A program made the translations under genes and the position numbers. From contig JACPSE010000211.1 of assembly GCA_016193465.1 (NCBI GenBank), forward strand, positions 1-33,122: DNA of 33,122 nucleotides, given 5' to 3'. Positions 14,279-22,603 of the stretch are shown here, one piece after another (within the stretch, counting starts at the first letter, position 1; every line of letters starts with the position of its first letter). The notes under the pieces were generated by a model. The model had not been told where the DNA came from, searched no databases, and worked only from the letters and a program-made list of their open reading frames with translations. Source of the DNA: Deltaproteobacteria bacterium (GTDB lineage Bacteria; Desulfobacterota; Binatia; UBA9968).

Positions 14279-15247
14279 CTAATAAGAATGGCCCTTGTCT
14301 TTCCTTGACTGACCGCTGATAGCTGAAAGCTTAGCTTCAATGACATCTGCTATCATTTGTATGAACGTTGGGTGGTCGTTTAAAGAACCTGCTCTGACAA
14401 AGCGCATGCCCAGCCCTGCGGCGATTTTTCTCGCCTCGATGTCGAGGTCGAAGAGGACTTCGACGTGATCGCAAACAAAGCCGATAGGAGCGACGATGAC
14501 CTCTCCCGCGCCTTCTTGTGCCAACCTCCGAAGGACTTCGCCGATGTCGGGTTCTAACCAGGGATCGCCTGGCTTCCCGCTCCGACTCTGATAGGCGATC
14601 GACCAACGCCGATGGCCCAGACGATCAGCCACCAGGCGGGCGGTCTCCTGAATTTGGTCAACATAAGGGGAATGCGCCGCCATCGGTGTCGGCACGCTAT
14701 GCGCCGTGAAGACAAGCGGAGTAGTTTGCCGTTTTCTAACCGGGATCTTTTCCAGCGCCCATCGAGTCTGCTGGGCAAGCGCCTGAACGAAGAGAGGGTG
14801 GGCGTGCCAGCCTGGACAGTAGTCGACATCGGGGGCTCCGGCCCCGAGCTTGGCGCGTGCCTCCGCCACGTTTTTCTGATAGCGCTCCCAGCTTGCCTCT
14901 GTCTGGTGCGGAGAAAGGATAAAGCCGAGAGCTCTCTTTACGCCTTCAGCCCCCATACGCGCCAGTGTTTCTCTCAGAAAAGGGCTCGAATGGCGCATCC
15001 CCACGTACACTGGCAGCTCGATGCCATGCCCCTTGAGCATTTTCTCCAGCGCATGCGCCTGGCGAAAAATGATCCCGTTCAATGGCGATCGGCCGCCTAT
15101 AGCCTCATAGTGGTGCGCCACTTCTTCAATGCGTTCCGGCGCCACAGGGATGCCCCGCAGCACGCGACCGATGAAGGGTCGGATTTCCTCGGATGAAGTG
15201 GGTCCGCCGAAGGCGATCAGGAGAACAGCGTCATGAGAGAACGACAT
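14279..15247 (-). CDS. hemH: Ferrochelatase
   Basis: The 322-residue protein has the ferrochelatase active-site pair H183 (VFTAHSVP) and E263 (DHVEVLFDLD), plus the early block LLIAFGGPTSSEEIRPF and the QSRSGKPGDPWLEPD segment. It inserts Fe(II) into protoporphyrin IX, or into coproporphyrin III in the alternative route, at the end of heme synthesis. It starts 8 nt after hemE and has an AAGGCGGGA-like site, so the two form an operon. The last 15-20 residues overlap a heptad-repeat cluster and are not family-like, so the natural C-terminus may have been altered there. Confidence 0.93.
   Translation of the reverse strand: MSFSHDAVLLIAFGGPTSSEEIRPFIGRVLRGIPVAPERIEEVAHHYEAIGGRSPLNGIIFRQAHALEKMLKGHGIELPVYVGMRHSSPFLRETLARMGAEGVKRALGFILSPHQTEASWERYQKNVAEARAKLGAGAPDVDYCPGWHAHPLFVQALAQQTRWALEKIPVRKRQTTPLVFTAHSVPTPMAAHSPYVDQIQETARLVADRLGHRRWSIAYQSRSGKPGDPWLEPDIGEVLRRLAQEGAGEVIVAPIGFVCDHVEVLFDLDIEARKIAAGLGMRFVRAGSLNDHPTFIQMIADVIEAKLSAISGQSRKDKGHSY
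14307..14334. repeat. Heptanucleotide repeat cluster inside the 3' end of hemH
   Basis: Four units (GACTGAC, CGCTGAT, AGCTGAA, AGCTTAG) of the same GCTGA family as 10306-10347. Here they encode part of the hemH C-terminal tail (the ISGQS region). Confidence 0.5.
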
Positions 15248-15255
15248 GTCCCGCC

Positions 15256-16290
15256 TTACCGCGCGCTAAGCTCATGAACGGCCTCTACCATCGCAATCAC
15301 ATGTTCCACTGGAGTATCGGGGAGGACTCCGTGGCCCAAGTTAAAGATATGGCCCGGCCTCCCGCCGGCGCGCCTGAGAATTGCCGCGACTTTGCGGCGA
15401 ATCTCATCGGGTGGGGCGAGGAGGGCGGCCGGATCCAGGTTTCCCTGTATCCCGACATCATATCCAACCTGCTCCCAAGCCTCGTCCAGATTTACCCGCC
15501 AATCCAATCCGATGATATCTCCTCCCGCGGCCCGTATCAGCTTGAGGAGCCCCGCTGTGCCGGTGCCAAAGTGGATCACCGGAATCCCCTGAGTCAGCCC
15601 TCGAATAGTAGCTCGCGTATGCGGCAGGACGTATTGCTGATAGTCCTCCGGGCTCATGCATCCGACCCAGCTATCGAAAATCTGCACCGCCTGTGCGCCT
15701 GCTGTTATCTGTGCGTTGAGATATTCGACGATGGCCTGGGAGAGACGCTCCATCAGTGTTCGCCACGCACCCGGATCTGAGTACATCAGCCGCTTGGTAT
15801 GAACGTAGCTGCGCGAGCCGCCACCCTCGACAAGATACGAGGCTAGAGTAAAGGGCGCGCCGGAGAAACCTATGAGTGGGACCTTGCCGTTTAGGGCAGC
15901 GCGACTCTTGCGGATCGCGTCGAAGACGAAGGAGAGCGATTTTTCGGGATCAAACTCCTTCAGCCGGTCCACGTCTGCGCCGGTGCGCACAGGACGGTGG
16001 ATCAAGGGCCCATCCTCGCTGCTATACTCTAATGGCACTCCCATAGGCTCAAGGAGCAGCAGGATATCGGCAAAGAGGATCGCGGCGTCAACCCCCAGAC
16101 GTTCCACCGGAGTCACCGTGATCTCGGCGGCCAGGTCCGGCCGCTTACAGAGATCGAGAAAGCTGAACTTGGCTCTAAGCTCGCGGTACTCTTCCATGTA
16201 ACGGCCAGCCTGCCGCATCAGCCATACAGGCGTATAGGGAGTTTTCTCCCGTCTGCAGGCAGCGAGGAAGGGATGGTTAGGGTTGGTCAT
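15256..16290 (-). CDS. hemE: Uroporphyrinogen decarboxylase
   Basis: The 344-residue product begins with the family signature [17 protein letters not shown] and continues with [44 protein letters not shown] and the late [12 protein letters not shown] ... [12 protein letters not shown] ... [16 protein letters not shown] blocks. It removes four carboxyl groups from uroporphyrinogen III to make coproporphyrinogen III in the cytosol. I set the start at ATG 16290 ([15 protein letters not shown]), the normal family N-terminus. The longer in-frame reading to 16401 runs into a heptad-repeat region and is not plausible. hemH follows after 8 bp. Confidence 0.95.
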   Translation of the reverse strand: MTNPNHPFLAACRREKTPYTPVWLMRQAGRYMEEYRELRAKFSFLDLCKRPDLAAEITVTPVERLGVDAAILFADILLLLEPMGVPLEYSSEDGPLIHRPVRTGADVDRLKEFDPEKSLSFVFDAIRKSRAALNGKVPLIGFSGAPFTLASYLVEGGGSRSYVHTKRLMYSDPGAWRTLMERLSQAIVEYLNAQITAGAQAVQIFDSWVGCMSPEDYQQYVLPHTRATIRGLTQGIPVIHFGTGTAGLLKLIRAAGGDIIGLDWRVNLDEAWEQVGYDVGIQGNLDPAALLAPPDEIRRKVAAILRRAGGRPGHIFNLGHGVLPDTPVEHVIAMVEAVHELSAR

Positions 16291-16374
16291 AGGCGATGTG
16301 AGCTGTCGCACGTAGCTTAACTTTGCTTCCAACTGTAAGGGGGTTCGTCGTAGAAAGTCAATCGGCCACAAGAC

Positions 16375-16462
16375 AGGCATTAGGCAATAGGCAACAGGCA
16401 ATAGTAAGAAGGTTTAGGTGCGGGAGTTTTTTCTACTGCCTAATGCCTACTGCCTATTGCCT
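16375..16462. repeat. Inverted pair of heptanucleotide repeat arrays (AGGCAAT family)
   Basis: The left array (16375-16402) has four direct units AGGCATT, AGGCAAT, AGGCAAC, AGGCAAT. The right array (16435-16462) has the reverse complement units ACTGCCT, AATGCCT, ACTGCCT, ATTGCCT. They are separated by about 32 bp and could fold into a long hairpin between hemE and dinB. The right array supplies the last codons and the stop of dinB. Confidence 0.65.
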
Positions 16463-17575
16463 TCTTGAATGGGGGGTGGCGACGCCGATGGCTTCGTCGC
16501 CGTATTTGCGGCGCAGGCGGTCGATACCTCGGTAGAGCTTTTCCCAGGAGAGACGCTTCTCAATATCGAACATGGATTCCTGCCAGCCCGAGCTTAAAAG
16601 AGTGCTTGCGCTTATACCCAAGAGACGGACCGATCCGCCGGGAGTGAGATTTTTTCTTAGCAGTTCCCGCCCTGCCTCGAAGATCTCGCGGTCAAAACAG
16701 GTAGGCGTGGCAAGGGTACGCGAGCGGGTGATGGTTTTGAAGTTGGTGTAGCGGATCTTTACGGTGATGCAGCGGGCATACAACTCTTGCTTACGCAATC
16801 TGCCTCCCACCTCCTCAACCAGCTCCCACAAAACCTCCTCCATCTTTTTCCTATCTTTTAGCGGCGCGTCCAAAGTGGTCTCGTTGCCGATGGAGTGGTC
16901 GTGGCTCCGCTCACCGCTTTGCGCTTCGTCGAAATCCAGGTAACGGCGCGTGAGCTCCGGATGCTTTAAGAGGTCCGCAATCGTTTTTATCCCTCGCCGC
17001 TGCAACTCCTCGTAGGTTTTTGGCCCTACTCCTGGGATTCTCTGGACGGGGAGCGGAGAGAGAAAGTCCGGTTCTGAGCCGGCGGGCACATGGATCAGGC
17101 CGTGAGGCTTCGCCAACGTAGCCGCGATCTTCGCTACCACCCGGCTGGTTGAGAGTCCACCAGAGGCGGAAAGCCCCAACTCTTTTTCTAGTCTAGCAAG
17201 AATCTCATTGGCAGTCTTCAACGGCGGGCCAAGGAGCCGCTCGGTTCCCGTGAGATCCACCACGCCCTCGTCAATCGAGATGGCGTGAACCTCCGGCGAA
17301 TATTGCTCTAGGATGGCGAAGACCTTGTGCGAAAATTCACTATAAACCTTGTGGCGATTGGGGAGAAAGATGCCGTTCGGACAGAGTTTTCTCGCCTGGA
17401 AGCCCGGCATCGCCGAATGAACCCCATATTTTCTCGCCTCGTAAGAGGCTGAGGTTACCACCCCTCTGCCGCTCGCTCCACCGACAATCACCGGCTTGCC
17501 TCTCAACGCCGGATTCAGCACCTGCTCGACAGAAGCAAAAAAGGCATCCATGTCCACATGGAGATACCAGCGCAT
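16454..17575 (-). CDS. dinB: DNA polymerase IV (Y-family)
   Basis: The 373-residue polymerase has HVDMDAFFASVEQ (metal-binding Asp and steric-gate Phe), the PVIVGG ... GVVTSASYEARKYGVHSAMP block, SIDEGVVDLTG (catalytic Asp-Glu), the helix-hairpin-helix region RIPGVGPKTYEELQRRGIKTIADL and the little-finger domain. It is an error-prone lesion-bypass polymerase. The extreme C-terminus (HSRRQ and the stop) comes from a heptad-repeat array, and no beta-clamp-binding motif of the QLxLF type is seen, so the natural tail may have been cut off. The start has AAGGA about 10 nt upstream. No copy of the lexA operator palindrome is seen in its upstream region. Confidence 0.95.
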   Translation of the reverse strand: MRWYLHVDMDAFFASVEQVLNPALRGKPVIVGGASGRGVVTSASYEARKYGVHSAMPGFQARKLCPNGIFLPNRHKVYSEFSHKVFAILEQYSPEVHAISIDEGVVDLTGTERLLGPPLKTANEILARLEKELGLSASGGLSTSRVVAKIAATLAKPHGLIHVPAGSEPDFLSPLPVQRIPGVGPKTYEELQRRGIKTIADLLKHPELTRRYLDFDEAQSGERSHDHSIGNETTLDAPLKDRKKMEEVLWELVEEVGGRLRKQELYARCITVKIRYTNFKTITRSRTLATPTCFDREIFEAGRELLRKNLTPGGSVRLLGISASTLLSSGWQESMFDIEKRLSWEKLYRGIDRLRRKYGDEAIGVATPHSRRQ

Positions 17576-17609
17576 GCGGCTTGCATCCTTACTTAGTCCT
17601 CCGACTTTG

Positions 17610-17768
17610 CTAAGGACTTGATGACGCCTGAAAGCTCCACGACCTCAAGGTGTGGTGGACAATCAGGCCAGTTGTGACGCCAGCAAACAATGTAGGTTTC
17701 AGGTTTTCTTTTTTGATCGGACTGGCAGGTTTCTTAAAAAGCTCCACAAGCCTGCTAAGTAACTCCAT
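17610..17768 (-). CDS. Possible small protein (52 aa), unrecognised
   Basis: A minus-strand ORF starting MELLSRLVELFKKP with a GGGAGG Shine-Dalgarno site 4-9 nt before its ATG. It has an amphipathic start, a basic patch (PIKKENLK) and a short hydrophobic stretch (TLFAGVTTGLIV). It lies between the sigma-54 activator and dinB, where nothing else is found. It may be a true small gene or chance; no family is recognised. Confidence 0.3.
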   Translation of the reverse strand: MELLSRLVELFKKPASPIKKENLKPTLFAGVTTGLIVHHTLRSWSFQASSSP

Positions 17769-17814
17769 TTGCCCTCCCGGCTTCGATGGTCCAGTTTGTG
17801 ACCACCTTTTTCAT
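17755..17814 (-). other. Possible leader ORF of 19 codons overlapping the small protein gene
   Basis: MKKVVTNWTIEAGRANGVT followed by a stop. A G-rich site (GGGGGG) precedes its ATG by about 7 nt. It overlaps the start of the 52-aa ORF in another frame, an arrangement typical of translational coupling, but the evidence is only positional. Confidence 0.2.
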
Positions 17815-17847
17815 ATGGGACCCCCCAATTACTCCAAGTCATCGGTC

Positions 17848-19377
17848 TCAGTCAATTAATCCGTATTTCTCTAGCCTGTGCCTGAAAGAGCGGTAATTGA
17901 TCCCTAGTAACTCCGCAGCCCTCTTTTGCACTCCGTTGGCTTTCTTTAATGCCGCCAAGAGCAAAGACCTTTCATGAATGGCCAGCTCGCTGTCTAACGA
18001 TATCGGCTCACTAAGCAAACCAATTCCTTCTTGCGGAACAGTTTTTTTGAGAAGCTTCACCTCCTCCAAGATGGAGGGACCTCCGACTTCCGGTGGCAGG
18101 TCCTCCACGGTTATAATATTTTTCATCGTAATAACCACTGCATGGTTAATAAAATTTTCCAATTCCCATATATTCCCTGGATAACTATAGCTCTTGAGCC
18201 ACATCAATGCTTCACTCGATATTCCCTCGACCTGCTTGTTATGGACGTTAGCAAATTTCCTGATAAAGTAATGGGCCAAAAGTGGTAAGTCATCTTTTCT
18301 TTCTCGCAGCGGAGGCAGTGCTATATGAACTACATTCAGGCGGTAAAACAGCTCTTGGCGGAAGTGTTCGCTTTCCACTTCCCTTTGGAGATCCTTAGTA
18401 GAAGCGGCGATTACTCGCACATCGGCTGTAATCCCTTTGTTCCCACCGACCGGAATTACGGCTTTCTCTTCCAAAACTCTAACTAGCTTGAGCTGAATGT
18501 GAAGAGGAAGTTCTCCAATGTCGTCCAAAAAAAGTGTTCCCTTGTCGGCTTGTTTAATGAGTCCTGCGCGGTCTGAAACAGCGCCCGTGAAAGCTCCACG
18601 CACATGACCAAAGAGTTCATCCTCAATGAGGGTTTCTAATATCGCACCACAGTTCACTTCCACGAAGGGTTTGTCTCGACGCGGGCTATTTAAGTGAATG
18701 GCGCGGGCAAGGGTCTCCTTGCCGGTTCCTGTTTCTCCCGTAATCAAGATGGCGGTACTGGTTGATGCCACTCTTTTGATTAACCGATAGACCTTGCCCA
18801 TCTCCTGGCTCTGTCCAATCAGCCCCGTAGATTCAAACTCTCCTCCGAACAGATCCCTTTGTTCCTCTACCAGCACACGCTCCTTTGCAGTGCGTAACTC
18901 TTCCTCAACACGGAGCTTCTCCTGAATCTGTTTCTGCTCTGTGATGTCCTGAAAAATCAGGGCAAAACCGACAGATCCCTTAAGAGGGTCATTTAACGGA
19001 CCTAGAGTTGACCTAAAATACTTTTGTTTTCCTTGATAATCAGTGAAAGAGAGTTGCCTTGCGACTGATTTTTTCTCATCCAATTGTGCTTGAAAATCGT
19101 AGGACAGGGTAGGGAATATAGCGGCTACGTGTTTTGCCTTTGCCGCGTTTTCAGTGATAGAGGTAAGCGCCTGTGCTTCTGCGTTGAAATGCTTAATGAT
19201 TCCCTTACGGTCGGTGATGACAACCCCGACCCCCCTTAAATTATCGTAGACCCATCCACCAACTAGTTCTTTGTACTCAGCATCTTTCGTAGGGCTCGGT
19301 GTGGATGTTTCTTTACCAGGGGATTTAGGCGAGTTTTTCTTCGCACGATTGAGGAATCTCCAAAACTCTTTATACAT
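17848..19377 (-). CDS. Sigma-54-dependent transcriptional activator (PAS, AAA+, Fis)
   Basis: The 509-residue regulator has a PAS domain (about 40-150, with ITDRKGIIKHFNAEAQALTS and FQDITEQKQIQEKL), a short coiled linker, an AAA+ domain with Walker A GETGTGKE (214-221), an intact GAFTGA loop (261-266) for contact with sigma-54, and a C-terminal Fis-type helix-turn-helix (GVQKRAAELLGINYRSFRHRLEKYG). Two residues are unusual: the Walker B ends LFLDD (D285-D286) where the catalytic residue is normally Glu, and sensor II reads PGNIWELEN where Arg is normal in place of Trp. There is no receiver domain, so a ligand or partner probably acts through PAS. No -24/-12 promoter was found in the window, so its targets are probably elsewhere. 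Confidence 0.9.
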   Translation of the reverse strand: MYKEFWRFLNRAKKNSPKSPGKETSTPSPTKDAEYKELVGGWVYDNLRGVGVVITDRKGIIKHFNAEAQALTSITENAAKAKHVAAIFPTLSYDFQAQLDEKKSVARQLSFTDYQGKQKYFRSTLGPLNDPLKGSVGFALIFQDITEQKQIQEKLRVEEELRTAKERVLVEEQRDLFGGEFESTGLIGQSQEMGKVYRLIKRVASTSTAILITGETGTGKETLARAIHLNSPRRDKPFVEVNCGAILETLIEDELFGHVRGAFTGAVSDRAGLIKQADKGTLFLDDIGELPLHIQLKLVRVLEEKAVIPVGGNKGITADVRVIAASTKDLQREVESEHFRQELFYRLNVVHIALPPLRERKDDLPLLAHYFIRKFANVHNKQVEGISSEALMWLKSYSYPGNIWELENFINHAVVITMKNIITVEDLPPEVGGPSILEEVKLLKKTVPQEGIGLLSEPISLDSELAIHERSLLLAALKKANGVQKRAAELLGINYRSFRHRLEKYGLID

Positions 19378-19423
19378 TGTAAGGGCGCTTTCCTCAAATA
19401 TAGTTTCCTTACTCCGCGATCAC

Positions 19424-19826
19424 CTACGCTGCGATTTTCCATTCCATAAACTCTGTCTGCTCTAGAACCGTCGGCGGCGCTTTCTCCTGCTTGTCTGGCG
19501 GGTATCCATATCGACTGTCAAGCCAGACACTGAGGTCTTGTCGTCCTTGGGGAAAGAGTTCGGTTACCCCCTAATCGTTCCGCTCCCGTCTGAACCACAT
19601 CCACTACTTGAAAGGGCAGTTCGATACGAGGATAGTGACCTTCGAAGCGTCGTTCCTTGTCATAGCCGAGAGGCTCCTCAGCTACCGGCACGTGCCCGAA
19701 CCGAGCCGGAATTTTGAAGAACTCCTTCTGCTGCGGGATCTCAGGGCCGTAAACGGGCCTTGGCTCGGCCACTAAGCCTTCGCCACTCGATTCTAGCTCT
19801 TCTGTAGGTTTCTCACTTTCCGCCAT
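19424..19826 (-). pseudogene. Fourth gene of the lexA cassette, interrupted by a frameshift
   Basis: The uninterrupted frame gives a 102-residue product ending at 19518. A second coding-like frame continues just after it (ELFPQGRQDLSVWLDSRYGY and on, ending in EWKIAA with a stop at 19424). Removing one base from the C5/G5 run at 19567-19571 joins the two into a 133-residue protein, which suggests an indel in that homopolymer (real mutation, sequencing error or programmed slippage). The protein is acidic at its start and has a compact RRFEGHYPRIELPFQVVDVV core. I do not recognise the family. It starts 20 bp after tcmP, so it probably belongs to the same transcript. Confidence 0.6.
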
Positions 19827-19846
19827 ATTCTTTTACTCTACTTGAA

Positions 19847-20947
19847 TCACAAAAATTTTACACGTGTACCTTCAGGAAAATTGCCTCTTTTCCGTCCTGG
19901 CTTCGCCAGAATGACTTTAAGCTGCGGTGGTCTTGCTTCTTCCATAGGCTTCAGAATCTGACGTTTGAAGTGGGTTTCACGAAACGGTGTAGAAGCAAGG
20001 ACAAACCCCTCAATCTCCTCAACAGAGACCTCCTTCCCCATGAAATTTCCTAGCAGCTCTTTTTTCAATAGAGCGTAATTGGGTTCAGCTTCAAACAAAA
20101 GTGGCTGGTTTGGATTGGCCGTTGCGTCAGAAAATTGAAACCTACCGCCTTTGTCAACATCCCACATCGCAGCCTTCATTTTTTGCAGACCCGTTAAGCT
20201 ATTGGTCCCAAAGAAAAGGAAATATTCGGTGTGATTGCCTGAATCGATCATTTCAAAGGACCGGATATACTTGATCCCTGCTGGTGCTTCTAATTGGTTC
20301 TTGTAGATGTCATGAATCCGTCGTCGCCGTTCGGCTGGATTCGTTTCTGAAACGACTTCGCGCCACTTGTTGGTACCAAATAGCGCGTCGTAAGTTTCTG
20401 GAAGCTCAGGATGATCGATAAATCTGTTAATGGCCTCGTACATAAAGGTGATTAGGACTTCGCATCGAGGGTTTGTCATGAACCTTTGGATGAGGGTAAA
20501 GGGAGTATGCGAGAAGCCAAAAGGATCAATAAAAACGAAGGCGGGCGCGAGGCGGACTTTCTGCTCGTCCACATAGTTGAGCAACCCGGTAACGGTCTCA
20601 TCAAACTTTCCGTGGATTGTTTTCGCCGTGAAATTACGAGGTAGGGGCATCTCCTTAACCAAACCATCCAAATGTAGATATCTTTCGCTCACCGCCTCCA
20701 CAAATAAAAATACCAGTTCAGCTTTCAAGCTGGCTTTATGATGGAGAGCAGACTTTAGAGCGATGATCGGAGAACCATCCTCGCCCTCTTGATACTTACC
20801 TGGTCCTGCGAAACCGTCAATGTAAAGAACACGACCATGCCATCGTGTCATTATTGGAAGCCAGGCATCTAGATATCTCTTGAGGATAATATGTTTAGCC
20901 TGAGTATGAGGATCAATCTTCCAAATAGTTGGCAAACGGTCTGCCAT
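19847..20947 (-). CDS. tcmP: Three-Cys-motif partner protein TcmP
   Basis: The 366-residue protein fits TcmP, a family named for its gene pairing with proteins that hold a CxxxCxxC motif. It has a methyltransferase-like layout: YIDGFAGPGKY (44-51), which resembles the SAM-binding motif I, and FVFIDPFGFS (138-146), which resembles the DPPY-type catalytic motif. The rest is alpha/beta with a likely winged-helix tail (about 300-366). A role in modifying nucleic acid is a reasonable guess but unproven. Its start overlaps the end of the radical SAM gene by 35 nt, so the two are translationally coupled, and lexA precedes both. Confidence 0.85.
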   Translation of the reverse strand: MADRLPTIWKIDPHTQAKHIILKRYLDAWLPIMTRWHGRVLYIDGFAGPGKYQEGEDGSPIIALKSALHHKASLKAELVFLFVEAVSERYLHLDGLVKEMPLPRNFTAKTIHGKFDETVTGLLNYVDEQKVRLAPAFVFIDPFGFSHTPFTLIQRFMTNPRCEVLITFMYEAINRFIDHPELPETYDALFGTNKWREVVSETNPAERRRRIHDIYKNQLEAPAGIKYIRSFEMIDSGNHTEYFLFFGTNSLTGLQKMKAAMWDVDKGGRFQFSDATANPNQPLLFEAEPNYALLKKELLGNFMGKEVSVEEIEGFVLASTPFRETHFKRQILKPMEEARPPQLKVILAKPGRKRGNFPEGTRVKFL

Positions 20948-21986
20948 GAAGGACCTCCGGTCCCTTGGTACCCACTCTCGCCCTAATTTTCGTGACCTGA
21001 TGGTTCGCTGTTATGCGGGCGGCGTCTTGCTTGTCCTTCCTCTCGAATACCACGGGATCGTCCGCGCCTAACAGACAATGGCACCCCTTGAATTTAAGTC
21101 CGACCTCTTTCCAGAGACTGATGTCCTCCTTGCATAAAGCTGGCGTAATACTCCCCTTCAGCTTCTTCACCGCAAACCGGAATAACTCAACCTGCTTCTC
21201 AAACGGCAGTCGGTACTTGAAGCCAGCAGGGTCTTTTTCTTCGGTAAGGTAGTCAAAGATAGAATCGTTCCTCCCATTAGCTTTAGCCGCAGTACGGAGA
21301 GACTTGCCTGAGGTCGCCCGCAGAGACCCGATTGTAACCATCTCAGGCCCTATGGAATTTATCTTATCGATCGCTTCTGCGTAGCCATTCTGCCAGTCCT
21401 CGTATGGGATCATCGGATCAAGACGAAATCGGATTGGCCATCCGGCGCGCTTCATTTGTTCTGCGGCTGCGAACCGTTCTGACGGCAAGGGAGCGCCGTG
21501 TTCCCATCGGCGTGCCACTTCCTCAGCATTAACGGACCAAGAGAAAACTACACGGTCGGTGGGTTCAAGTTTTACGGCATGTTGGATCTCAACGGACTTC
21601 GTAAGAAATATAAGTCTGTGGCGCTTCTGAGCTGCGAACAGCGGAACAATCCAGTGAGTCAACGGCTTACCCGTAACTTTCTTGAATGCCGTGTCAAAAA
21701 CGAGCCCGTCCTGAAGCTCACCGACAATGAGCATCTTCGGCACAGCATCTTGAAGCCACTCCTCCAACTCTTCAAGCATGTCATCAACGTTGGTATAGAC
21801 AAGGCCGTAAAGCTCATCCGGTCTAAAGCGGAACCACGGCACTGTTTGTAGAAAACAGTAGGCACAGCGGAAAGGGCACCCGCCGGCGGGGACCAGTTGC
21901 CAAAACTTAAAACAAACAATGCTGGAATCTTCTCCCGGACCGGAAAATCTTCTAATAAAGCTCGATGCTCTCTGACCGTATTTCAT
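20913..21986 (-). CDS. SPL-like radical SAM protein (three-Cys-motif protein)
   Basis: The 357-residue protein has the radical SAM motif C37-x3-C41-x2-C44 (GCPFRCAYCFLQ), with the CFLQ ending seen in spore photoproduct lyase. Further SPL-like segments are YTNVDDMLEELEEWL, FSWSVNAEEVARRWEHG and RFRLDPMIPYEDWQNGY. However, there is no cysteine between residues 45 and 284 (the next are C285, C302 and C304), so the hydrogen-donating cysteine of true SPL (Cys141 in Bacillus) has no counterpart. It is therefore likely to do another radical reaction, perhaps on DNA. Its ATG overlaps the lexA stop (ATGA) and its end overlaps tcmP, which makes a tight operon. Confidence 0.85.
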   Translation of the reverse strand: MKYGQRASSFIRRFSGPGEDSSIVCFKFWQLVPAGGCPFRCAYCFLQTVPWFRFRPDELYGLVYTNVDDMLEELEEWLQDAVPKMLIVGELQDGLVFDTAFKKVTGKPLTHWIVPLFAAQKRHRLIFLTKSVEIQHAVKLEPTDRVVFSWSVNAEEVARRWEHGAPLPSERFAAAEQMKRAGWPIRFRLDPMIPYEDWQNGYAEAIDKINSIGPEMVTIGSLRATSGKSLRTAAKANGRNDSIFDYLTEEKDPAGFKYRLPFEKQVELFRFAVKKLKGSITPALCKEDISLWKEVGLKFKGCHCLLGADDPVVFERKDKQDAARITANHQVTKIRARVGTKGPEVLHGRPFANYLED

Positions 21987-22603
21987 AGAGCCCTCCGTTT
22001 CTCCAGAGATCGCAAGGCCATAAGCGCCTTACCAAGAATTCGGATGTCCTTCGATCTGTCAAAGTAGAGCGGCTTATATTTTTTGTTTGCGGATTCCAGA
22101 TAGTTTTTGCTTCCTTTGATGCGGAATATCTTTAACGTCGCTTCCTCACCAATTAAAACAGCAGCAACTTCGCCATTTTCTACAGCAGGTTGTTGACGGA
22201 TGAGAACTAGATCCCCCGGATTGACCCCTCTTTCTATCATACTGTCCCCACTCACCCTCAAGAGAAAAAGGTTGCCCTCGTGCCCGTTCAGGATGTCCTC
22301 TAATGCCAGACGCCCCTCAACGTTTTCCTCCGCTAAGATGGGAATTCCCGCGGCGATCCGTCCAAGAATGGGCAACCCTCGGGGCAGCATGTATGAGGGA
22401 AGTAGCTCGATACCCCGGTGTCCTGCTGCCCTTTTGAGTATTTCTTTTCGCTCAAGCGCGACTACATGCTGGTAGGCCGATCTGACAGTGACTCCCAGGT
22501 GAGAAGCTATTTCGCGATGAGTAGGTGGAGATCCAGTTTTGCTGATTACGAATTGGATGTAGGAGAGGACTTTTTGTTGCCTGTTGGTAAGACTGGCTGC
22601 CAT
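21983..22603 (-). CDS. lexA: LexA-type SOS repressor
   Basis: The 206-residue repressor has an N-terminal winged helix (TNRQQKVLSYIQFVI ... PPTHREIASHLGVTVRSAYQHVVALE), a cleavage site A85-G86 in RIAAGIP, and the S24 peptidase dyad S121 (VSGDSMIERG) and K158 (EEATLKIFR). It should self-cleave when RecA is activated. I chose ATG 22603: the 13 residues upstream would be read through the operator, and the promoter ends at this ATG. The gene has no Shine-Dalgarno site. It overlaps the SPL-like gene by 4 nt, so induction would raise that gene and tcmP together. Confidence 0.93.
   Translation of the reverse strand: MAASLTNRQQKVLSYIQFVISKTGSPPTHREIASHLGVTVRSAYQHVVALERKEILKRAAGHRGIELLPSYMLPRGLPILGRIAAGIPILAEENVEGRLALEDILNGHEGNLFLLRVSGDSMIERGVNPGDLVLIRQQPAVENGEVAAVLIGEEATLKIFRIKGSKNYLESANKKYKPLYFDRSKDIRILGKALMALRSLEKRRAL

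Noticed and set aside
16375-16462. CRISPR array
   Set aside because: Units are 7 bp, without spacers, and the two arrays are inverted; no cas genes are present.
17650-17859. 69-residue plus-strand ORF between dinB and the sigma-54 activator
   Set aside because: No ribosome site, no family and opposite to the more plausible small minus-strand ORF.
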